Shown here piece after piece: positions 1 to 7,000 of a DNA stretch of 8,159 nt (position 1 is its first letter; every line of letters starts with the position of its first letter). The stretch is taken from NCBI GenBank assembly GCA_017435185.1, contig JAFSFN010000188.1, positions 1 to 8,159 on the forward strand. The letters run 5' to 3'. The position numbers and the translations under genes were made by a program. Under the pieces are notes generated by a model. That model was not told the DNA's origin, made no database searches, and worked only from the letters and a program-made list of their open reading frames with translations. Source of the stretch: Clostridia bacterium. Its GTDB lineage: Bacteria > Bacillota > Clostridia > Christensenellales > CAG-138.

Positions 1-2
1 AT

Positions 3-80
3 GTAATCTATATCGAACCCGAGGATGATATTACTGATATTATCCTGAAGATTGAAAATTCAAAAGAAAAAATTGTTGCA
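3..80 (+). other. Protein-like fragment of another gene, out of frame with pheT
   Basis: This frame is open from the left edge of the window and closes at the TAA at 129-131. Up to about base 80 it reads like a protein N-terminus: VIYIEPEDDITDIILKIENS followed by KEKIVA. After that point the same bases code for PheT in another frame, so the last 16 or so codons of this frame are probably meaningless. The Y-x-E-P-x-D-x-I-T-x-I-I pattern recalls the start of uncharacterised bacterial proteins that I remember only loosely, chiefly from Patescibacteria, so I do not name it. It may be the 5' end of an unrelated gene joined to pheT by a rearrangement or by a mis-assembly. The exact junction is uncertain, probably between 74 and 90. 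Confidence 0.35.
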
Positions 81-2407
81 TGTGGCGCGGCTTTGAAGTG
101 GCTTCTGTCGAAAGTGCGCTTGCAGGAATAACAAATGTTGTCGTAGGCAGAATAGACAAAATCGAAAAACATCCCGATGCAGATAAACTCCAGATATGCA
201 CTATAGATATCGGCAAGCAAGACCCTGTAACAATCGTCACTGCCGCTACAAATGTTTTTGAGGGTGCATATGTGCCTGCAGCTTTGTCGGGTGCGAATCT
301 GTGCGGCGGCATAGTGATAAAACCCACAAATATGCGTGGTGTATATAGTGACGGTATGCTTTGTTCGGGCGAAGAACTCGGTATAACGGACGCTGACTAT
401 GAGGGTGCTTCCGTATACGGCATACTCATTCTTAAAGGCGAAATAGATCCGGGCACACCCATTGCTGAAGCATTGGGTATGGATGATGTCATTTTTGACA
501 TAGAAATAACGCCCAATCGTTCAGACTGCCAGAGCATAATCGGCATGTGCAGAGAAGCGGCGGCAGCGCTCGGTCAGAAGTTTAATGAACCCGTTATAAA
601 AGAAATAAAAGGCGAGGGCAATGCTCTGGATTATGCTTCGGTCACAATCCTTAACAATGAACTTTGCCCGAGATATACAGCTCGTGTTGTAACGGATTTA
701 AAAATAGAACCCTCACCTGCATGGATGCAGAAAAAACTCAAGAGTGTGGGTTTGCGTCCCATAAATAACATAGTCGATATAACAAACTATGTCATGGTTG
801 AATACGGTCATCCCATGCACGCTTTTGATCTTGCTTGCGTAAAAGACGGTCATATTATAGTCAGAACGGCAGAAAAAGACGAAAAGGTTACTACACTTGA
901 TGAAAAAGAGTATGTTGTCGATGAAAGCACATTGCTGATTGCAGATCCCGAAAAAGGTGTTGCAATTGCGGGTGTTATGGGCGGCTTAAACAGCGAAATA
1001 ACTGAGAATACAAAGGCAGCTCTCTTTGAATCGGCAGTGTTTTCTGCAAGCAGTGTCAGAAACACAACAAGAAAGATAAGACACACGACAGATGCAGCAG
1101 CAAGATTTATAAAGGGCGTTGAAGAAGTCAATGCATTGCTTGCGTCAAACAGAGCCATTGAACTCATTGAAGAACTCAATGCAGGTAAGGTCGTAGGCGG
1201 ACTCATTGATGTCTGCACAGCGGATACGACGGAAAAAGAGGTAGAGATTGACGTCGCTCATGTAAACAGAATAATCAATACGAATTTCACTGCGCAGGAA
1301 ATGGCTCAAATGCTTGCAACACTCAATATAAAGTCCAAAGCGGCAGATGACAAGATTATCGTTACCATACCGCATTATCGTACGGATATTGAAAACGGAC
1401 TGGAAGCTGATTGGAACATTGCTGAAGAGATTGCAAGAATATATGGCTATGACAAGATCCCTGCAACGCTCATGAAGGGTGATACTTTCCGCGGCGGACT
1501 TGATAACCGCACACGCTTTGAAGATACTGTTAAAGATACTATGGCGGCGCTTGGCTGTTATGAAATGTATAATTATAACTTTACAGGCCCTGCAGAGCTT
1601 GATGCGCTTTTGCTTAGCGAAAACAGTGAAAAGCGCAATGCTGTCAGAATACTGAATCCGTTTGGTGAAGACCAGAGTCTCATGAGAACGACTTTGGTGA
1701 GCGGTATGCTCAAAACGATGTCGTTAAACTACGGTCGCAAGACAAATCACGGAAGATTCTTTGAAGTCGGCAATGTCCATTTCGACAATGAAGACCTTCC
1801 CGAAGAAAGGCTCATTCTCGGTGTGTGCATAAGCGGAAATGGGGAAGACTTCTTCACACTTAAAGGCATAATCGAAACATTGCTTGCAAAACTCGGCTTT
1901 GCAACAAGAACTTCATTCAGAGCAGGCGGCAGTGAATATCTTACTCCGGGTCAGAAAGCATTGATACTTGTCGATAACCAGCCCATAGGCGAGATGGGAA
2001 CGATACACCCGTTTGTTCAGAAAAACTATGGCGTTCCTGCGGCAACATACACGGCTGAGATCGAACTTAGCAAGCTCATGCTCAAAAAGAGAGCCAAGGT
2101 TACTTATTCTCCGTTGCCCAAATATCCTCTCGTTGCTCGTGATATAGCTATTGTTGTAAATGAGCAGGTAACATCGGCAGAAGTTATAAAGGCAATGAAA
2201 CAGTCGCCCATGAAAGTCAGCATAGGCGATATAGAATTGTTTGATGTATACAGAGGAAAGGGTGTAGCTGAAGGCAAGAAGAGCATGGCATACTCGTTTA
2301 CGCTCAGATCCGACGAAAGAACGCTCACCGATGAAGATATAAAGCAAGCAATGGAAGCACTGCTCAAATCATTGAAGGCAAAGGTCAATGCTGATTTGCG
2401 TGCATAA
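80..2407 (+). CDS. pheT: Phenylalanine--tRNA ligase beta subunit, N-terminus missing
   Basis: This is the beta chain of cytoplasmic (alpha-beta)2 phenylalanyl-tRNA synthetase, which charges tRNA-Phe and edits mischarged tyrosine. Domains in order, numbered from the ATG at 80: EMAP-type tRNA-binding domain, about 13-125 (KIEKHPDADKL, MLCSGEELGI); B3/B4 editing domain, about 190-370, with the GHPMHAFD motif; B5 domain, about 385-470, ending EEIARIYGYDKIP; catalytic-like core, about 480-680; C-terminal ferredoxin-fold anticodon-binding domain, about 685-775 (YPLVARDIAIVV). The C-terminus is complete. Family members are about 790-810 residues and begin with a short segment carrying a conserved WL motif before a GxEV motif. 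Here homology begins only at GFEV (base 89), and the same frame has stops at 26, 35 and 53. The ATG at 80 has no convincing ribosome binding site, so it is probably not the native start. A two-residue insertion may precede IAEEIAR in B5. pheS is not in the window. Confidence 0.93.
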   Translation: MWRGFEVASVESALAGITNVVVGRIDKIEKHPDADKLQICTIDIGKQDPVTIVTAATNVFEGAYVPAALSGANLCGGIVIKPTNMRGVYSDGMLCSGEELGITDADYEGASVYGILILKGEIDPGTPIAEALGMDDVIFDIEITPNRSDCQSIIGMCREAAAALGQKFNEPVIKEIKGEGNALDYASVTILNNELCPRYTARVVTDLKIEPSPAWMQKKLKSVGLRPINNIVDITNYVMVEYGHPMHAFDLACVKDGHIIVRTAEKDEKVTTLDEKEYVVDESTLLIADPEKGVAIAGVMGGLNSEITENTKAALFESAVFSASSVRNTTRKIRHTTDAAARFIKGVEEVNALLASNRAIELIEELNAGKVVGGLIDVCTADTTEKEVEIDVAHVNRIINTNFTAQEMAQMLATLNIKSKAADDKIIVTIPHYRTDIENGLEADWNIAEEIARIYGYDKIPATLMKGDTFRGGLDNRTRFEDTVKDTMAALGCYEMYNYNFTGPAELDALLLSENSEKRNAVRILNPFGEDQSLMRTTLVSGMLKTMSLNYGRKTNHGRFFEVGNVHFDNEDLPEERLILGVCISGNGEDFFTLKGIIETLLAKLGFATRTSFRAGGSEYLTPGQKALILVDNQPIGEMGTIHPFVQKNYGVPAATYTAEIELSKLMLKKRAKVTYSPLPKYPLVARDIAIVVNEQVTSAEVIKAMKQSPMKVSIGDIELFDVYRGKGVAEGKKSMAYSFTLRSDERTLTDEDIKQAMEALLKSLKAKVNADLRA

Positions 2408-2426
2408 TTTGCAAATACTGTAAAAG

Positions 2427-2477
2427 TACGACAAATATGCGGACAAAGTATGTTGCTCGGAACGCATATTTGTCGTA
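2427..2477. repeat. Perfect 15-bp inverted repeat downstream of pheT
   Basis: The left arm TACGACAAATATGCG (2427-2441) and the right arm CGCATATTTGTCGTA (2463-2477) are exact reverse complements, separated by a 21-base loop. It begins 20 bases after the pheT stop codon. A stem of this length would fold stably in RNA and could end or protect the pheT transcript. The right arm is followed by an AT-rich stretch but not by a T-run, so it is not a textbook intrinsic terminator for the plus strand. The loop contains GACAAAGTATG, which partly repeats the left arm's GACAAATATG. Confidence 0.7.
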
Positions 2478-2486
2478 TCATATAAT
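2453..2486 (+). promoter_or_regulatory. Possible promoter for the small membrane protein gene
   Basis: A TTGCTC hexamer (2453-2458) lies 17 bp upstream of TATCAT (2476-2481). The latter overlaps by one base a perfect TATAAT (2481-2486). The -35 matches the consensus only in TTG. The overlapping -10 choices resemble the TATCATAAT of the much better promoter ahead of carA. The -35 lies in the hairpin loop and the right stem arm fills most of the spacer. The next gene starts about 30 bp downstream, which suits a separate transcription unit. Confidence 0.35.
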
Positions 2487-2514
2487 ATAACAAAAGATTA
2501 AGGAGTTAAGGCAA

Positions 2515-2880
2515 ATGAATACAGCTACTGCTATGGCAACGGCGGTCGCCGAAGCAACCGTGCTTTCAACTGCACAACCGGCCTCGTTATCGGAAGTAAT
2601 GAGGGATAATTGGTGGTATTTTGCGATACTTGCGCTGTTTTTTGCCTTCCTGACATTTCTTCAGGTCCTGTTCAGCAAATCTGAGAGTAAGACTTCAGGT
2701 CTTATACTTCCGGGTATTTCATTCGGAAGCGCTTTCTTGGCCGCGTTTTTTCCTGCAATGTTCAGTACGACAATGGATTTTATGCAAGGCCTCAAGGTAT
2801 TCCTTGTTGTATCGGTACCTGCCTTTTTCTGGCTTATCGTTTATGTGATAGTTCGCATAGTGGTGCGCAAGAAAAAATAA
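2515..2880 (+). CDS. Small membrane protein with three predicted transmembrane helices, function unknown
   Basis: I do not recognise the family. The 121-residue product has an Ala/Thr-rich polar N-terminus (1-30), then three hydrophobic stretches long enough to span the membrane: about 33-53 (starting WWYFAILALFF), 62-83 (GLILPGISFG start) and 93-117. It ends in a basic RKKK tail, which by the positive-inside rule suggests a cytoplasmic C-terminus and an outside N-terminus. No signal-peptide cleavage site or catalytic motif is evident. The start is supported by AAGGAG at 2500-2505, nine bases before the ATG; the next in-frame ATG at 2533 lacks such a site. A possible promoter lies just upstream and a strong one for carA follows, so it looks like a single-gene unit between two housekeeping loci. 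Its composition resembles its neighbours, with no sign of recent transfer. Confidence 0.8.
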   Translation: MNTATAMATAVAEATVLSTAQPASLSEVMRDNWWYFAILALFFAFLTFLQVLFSKSESKTSGLILPGISFGSAFLAAFFPAMFSTTMDFMQGLKVFLVVSVPAFFWLIVYVIVRIVVRKKK

Positions 2881-2928
2881 GCGTTTCTTATGCTGTTAAA
2901 AATATTTTTTTAGCGGCTCAAATTTGCG

Positions 2929-2957
2929 TTGACAATGATTTTATATCATTGTATCAT
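2929..2957 (+). promoter_or_regulatory. Promoter of the carA-carB operon
   Basis: A perfect -35 TTGACA (2929-2934) is followed after 17 bp by TATCAT (2952-2957), one mismatch from the TATAAT consensus. Transcription would start near 2964. That leaves a leader of about 44 bases before the preferred carA start at 3008, too short for a PyrR-type attenuator with alternative hairpins. Control is therefore more likely at initiation, through the inverted repeat inside this promoter. Confidence 0.75.
2932..2952. promoter_or_regulatory. Operator-like inverted repeat between the -35 and -10 boxes of carA
   Basis: ACAATGAT (2932-2939) and ATCATTGT (2945-2952) are perfect reverse complements around a 5-base TTTAT centre. 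The 21-bp element fills the promoter spacer and overlaps the end of the -35 and the first base of the -10. A protein bound here would block RNA polymerase. It loosely recalls arginine-repressor boxes, which are also AT-rich palindromes of about 18-20 bp, but the TGAAT/ATTCA half-sites are not present, so the regulator is not assigned. Confidence 0.5.
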
Positions 2958-2992
2958 AATCCTTAAAGGAAAAAAGCATGAATAATTATGCA

Positions 2993-2998
2993 AAGGAG
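2993..2998 (+). promoter_or_regulatory. Ribosome binding site that selects the carA start at 3008
   Basis: AAGGAG lies nine bases before the ATG at 3008. A second site, AAAGGA (2965-2970), lies seven bases before an in-frame ATG at 2978. If transcription starts near 2964, the second site would sit at the very 5' end of the mRNA and work poorly. The protein starting at 3008 (MQKRAYLTL) also lines up with the usual CarA N-terminus. Confidence 0.7.
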
Positions 2999-3007
2999 AA
3001 CCTTAAT

Positions 3008-4081
3008 ATGCAGAAAAGAGCATATTTGACATTGGCAAGCGGCGATGTGTTTCCCGGCTGGCGCTTGGGTGCAGAATGTGACGCTGTCGGCGAACTGGTT
3101 TTTTCTACCAGTATGTGCGGATATTTGGAAGCATTGACTGACCCCGGATATAAGGGACAGATATTGATGCAGACATTCCCCCTGATAGGAAATTACGGCT
3201 TAATAGAAGAAGATTATGAAAGCGATAAGGTACATTTGTCTGCATATGTAGTGCGTGAAATGTGTGATGAACCCTCCAATTTCAGAAGCACAGGCGAGCT
3301 GGAATCTTTATTTAAGGATAACGGTGTCGCCTGTATTTTTGGTGTTGATACGAGAGCTATAACTCGTATAGTTCGTGAGCGCGGCGTCATGAACGCCATA
3401 ATAACAAGCAATAAAGAGCTTAGTGAAGAGCAGAAAAAACTGCTTAACGAATATAAGATAGAGAAAGCGGTTGAAGCCGTCACCTGCAAGGAAGAAATAA
3501 CTCTTTCAGAAGGCAGCAAGCGCCTCATACTTTGGGATTTCGGCGCAACCAACTCACTTGCAAACGAAATGATAAAGAGGGACTGCGAAGTTATAAAAGT
3601 TCCTGCTTTCACTTCGGCAGAGCGTATATTGGCGCTCAAGCCCGACGGTATTCTGCTCAGTGACGGACCGGGCGACCCTGCCGAATATCAGAATATAATC
3701 GACGAGATATCAAAACTCAGTTTCAGAGGAATACCCATAATGGGTATTGGCTTCGGTCATCAGCTTTTGGCACTTGCAATGGGCGGCAGAACATTAAAAC
3801 TCAAGTATGGTCACAGAGGTGCAAACCAGGCTGTTGTATATACTGTAACAGGCAGATCATACATAACTTCCCAGAATCACGGATTTGCTGTTGATGCGAT
3901 AGGCTTGCCCAGAGGTGCGAAGCTCTTGTTCTTCAACCTTAATGACGGTACTTGTGAAGGCCTTGAATATGAAAATGCACAGGCGTTCTCGGTTCAGTTT
4001 GTACCTGAAGCAGCAGGCGGACCTCAGGATATGAGCTTCCTGTATGAACGCTTTATAAAGATGATGCCAAAGGGGGAATAA
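3008..4081 (+). CDS. carA: Carbamoyl-phosphate synthase small subunit (CarA) lacking the catalytic Cys and His
   Basis: CarA normally hydrolyses glutamine and channels ammonia to CarB for arginine and pyrimidine synthesis in the cytoplasm. The 357-residue product matches family length. An N-terminal CPSase small-chain domain (about 1-140: STSMCGYLEALTDP, PLIGNYG, GVDTRAITR) is followed by a class I glutamine amidotransferase domain (about 170-350: LSDGPGDP, GHQLLALA, KYGHRGANQ, SQNHGFAVD). The nucleophile motif, usually GICLGHQ, reads GIGFGHQ: the catalytic Cys is Gly248 (codon 3749-3751). The usual SVQxHPEA reads SVQFVPEA: the catalytic His is Val332 (4001-4003), while the Glu of the triad (334) remains. 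The Cys-to-His spacing of 84 residues equals that in E. coli CarA (269, 353), so the alignment is secure. Glutaminase activity should be absent; a structural role in an ammonia-using complex is inferred. An alternative start at 2978 would add ten residues. Confidence 0.93.
   Translation: MQKRAYLTLASGDVFPGWRLGAECDAVGELVFSTSMCGYLEALTDPGYKGQILMQTFPLIGNYGLIEEDYESDKVHLSAYVVREMCDEPSNFRSTGELESLFKDNGVACIFGVDTRAITRIVRERGVMNAIITSNKELSEEQKKLLNEYKIEKAVEAVTCKEEITLSEGSKRLILWDFGATNSLANEMIKRDCEVIKVPAFTSAERILALKPDGILLSDGPGDPAEYQNIIDEISKLSFRGIPIMGIGFGHQLLALAMGGRTLKLKYGHRGANQAVVYTVTGRSYITSQNHGFAVDAIGLPRGAKLLFFNLNDGTCEGLEYENAQAFSVQFVPEAAGGPQDMSFLYERFIKMMPKGE
4071..4076 (+). promoter_or_regulatory. Ribosome binding site of carB-dapF, inside the end of carA
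   Basis: AGGGGG lies eight bases before the ATG at 4085 and within the last codons of carA. The carA stop codon and the carB start codon are three bases apart, so the two subunits are probably translationally coupled and made in step. Confidence 0.6.
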
Positions 4082-4084
4082 TAA

Positions 4085-7000
4085 ATGCCGCTGGATCCAT
4101 CAATTAAAAAAGTAATGGTTATTGGCTCAGGTCCCATTGTTATAGGACAGGCCGCAGAATTTGACTATGCAGGAACACAGGCTTGCCGCGCTCTTAAAGA
4201 AGACGGCCTTAATGTTGTGCTTGTAAACTCCAATCCTGCAACAATAATGACAGACAATGCAATGGCGGACAGAATATATCTTGAGCCCCTTACATTGCAG
4301 ACATTAAAAAGAATAATCAAAAAGGAACGCCCCGACAGCTTGCTTCCCAACCTTGGCGGTCAGACAGGTCTTACACTGGCGATGCAGCTTGCTTCTGAAG
4401 GCTTCCTTGACAAATACGGCGTAAAACTCTTGGGTGCAAAGCCCGAAACAATCGACAAGGCAGAAGACAGACTCATGTTCAAGGAAACTATGGAGTCCAT
4501 CCACCAGCCCTGTATTCCGTCGGTAGTTGTTCACAATGTTGAAGATGCAGTTAAATTTGCAGAAGAAAACGGATATCCCGTAATAGTTCGTCCTGCATTT
4601 ACATTGGGTGGTACAGGCGGCGGTATGGCACATGATTATGACCAGCTTACCGAAATCTGTGAAAACGGCTTGAGACTTTCCCCTATACATCAGGTTCTCA
4701 TAGAGCAGAGTGTAGCAGGTTGGAAGGAAATTGAATTCGAAGTTGTTCGTGACAGCCTCGGCAATGCCATAACTGTTTGTTCCATGGAAAATGTTGACCC
4801 GGTCGGCATCCATACGGGCGACAGTATAGTTGTTGCTCCGGCGCTTACTCTTTCCACAAAAGAATACAATATGCTGCGTACAGCTTCGCTCAAGATAGTC
4901 GAAGCACTTGGCGTTGAGGGTGGCTGCAACTGCCAGTTTGCATTAAATCCCAACAGCATGGAATATGCAGTCATAGAGGTAAATCAGCGTGTCAGTCGTT
5001 CATCTGCGCTTGCATCCAAGGCAACGGGTTATCCCATTGCAAAGATGGCAGCAAAGATAGCTGTCGGCTATACATTGCCCGAACTAAAAAATGCTGTTAC
5101 GGGCACAACCTCTGCTTGTTTTGAACCCACGGTTGACTATGTTGTTGTAAAGTTGCCCAAGTGGCCTTTTGACAAGTTTGTATATGCAAACAGAACACTC
5201 GGCACACAGATGCAGGCAACGGGCGAAGTCATGAGCATTGGCTCTTCGTTTGAATCTGCTATCATGAAGGCTGTACGCGGTGCGGCAATAAGTCAGGATA
5301 CACTTTCAAATCCCGTTTTTGCCGAAATGACGGATGAAGAAGTTTTCGCACAGGTCAAACAATGCGATGACAGACGTTTCTTCGCAGTCTATGAAGCTAT
5401 CAAGCGCGGCATGGATATTGATGAAATATTCGAAATTACAAAGATAGACAGATTTTTCCTCTATAAGTTGCGCAAGCTCGTAAATATCGAGAAAGAAATG
5501 GCAAACGGCCTGAATGATGAGCTTTACAGAAGAGCAAAGCAAGCAGGCTTCCTTGACAAGACTATAAAGAAAATATCCGGTCAGGAGATAGCAAATCCGA
5601 TTCTTCCTGTATACAAAATGGTAGATACATGTGCGGCGGAATTTTCTGCCAACACACCGTATTTCTACTCAACATACGACAGTGAGAATGAAGCACACGA
5701 GTTTATCGAAAAGAAAAAGAGCAATAAGCCCACAGTTGTCGTTCTCGGTTCAGGCCCGATAAGAATCGGTCAGGGTATTGAGTTTGACTATGCTTCCGTA
5801 CATTGTGTATGGGCGCTGAAGCGCAAGGGCTTTGATGTTGTTATAATCAATAATAACCCTGAAACGGTATCTACAGATTTTGATACTGCGGACAGGCTGT
5901 ATTTTGAACCCATTACTCAGGAAGATGTTATGGGCATACTTGCAACCGAAAAACCTTACGGCGTGGTTGTTGCATTTGGCGGTCAGACGGCTATCTCGCT
6001 TACAAAGTTCCTTGATGAACAGGGCGTAAGGATTCTCGGTACAGGTGCTGACAGCATTGACAGAGCTGAAGACAGAGAGCGTTTTGACGAGCTTTTGGAA
6101 CAGCTCGATATCAAGCGTCCTCGCGGTCTGACAGTTATGACAAAAGAAGAAGCGCTTGATGCCGCAAAAGAGATAGGTTATCCCGTACTTCTCCGTCCGT
6201 CATATGTTCTGGGCGGTCAGAATATGATAGTTGCTTTCAATGAAGACGATGTCAAGGAATATATGGATATCATATTGTCCCATGACATAGAAAATCCGAT
6301 ACTCATAGATCAGTACCTCATGGGTAAGGAACTTGAAGTAGATGCTATTTGTGACGGTGAGCGTGTTCTCATACCCGGCATTATGGAGCATATCGAGCGT
6401 GCAGGCGTTCACTCGGGCGATTCAATAGCAGTATATCCGCCGTATAATGTAGATGACGATATGATAGAGCGCATTACCGACTGCTCGGCACGTTTGGCGG
6501 CGGCACTCGATACACGCGGACTTATAAATATGCAGTATCTCATTTATAACAATACTTTGTATGTTATAGAAGTAAATCCGAGAGCATCAAGAACTATTCC
6601 TTATATAAGCAAAGTTACAGGCGTTCCCATGGTAGACTTGGCAACACGCGCGATGCTCGGTGAAAGTCTGATGGATATGGGTTACGGTACCGGTTTGTAC
6701 AAGATACCGCCCTATGTAGCGGTAAAAGTTCCCGTGTTCTCGTTTGAAAAGCTGGCGGGTGTTGATACTCACCTTGGTCCCGAAATGAAGTCAACGGGCG
6801 AAGCTCTCGGACTTGCCGGCAATCTTGATGAAGCGCTTTATAAAGGCTTGGTAGCGGCAGGCTATAAGCTCGAAAGAAGCGGAGGAATACTCTTTACCGT
6901 TCGCAAGACAGACAGGGATGAAATAGTCGATACAGCAAAGCGTTTTGAGGAACTGGGCTTCACGCTCTATGCAACTCCCGGAACTGCAAGAACAATAAGA

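Noticed and set aside
2892..2914. AT-rich hairpin with a T-run after the membrane protein gene, as a terminator
   Set aside because: Only three Watson-Crick pairs close an almost pure A/T stem, with a mismatch and a two-base loop. It is too weak to call.
2961..3007. PyrR-binding attenuator or riboswitch ahead of carA
   Set aside because: The predicted leader is about 44 bases or shorter, without alternative hairpins or a T-run terminator.
3008..4081. CarA changes explained by frameshift or sequencing error
   Set aside because: The frame is intact throughout and conserved motifs flank both sites at the correct spacing. The two lost residues lie 84 codons apart, and the His-to-Val change needs two or more base substitutions.
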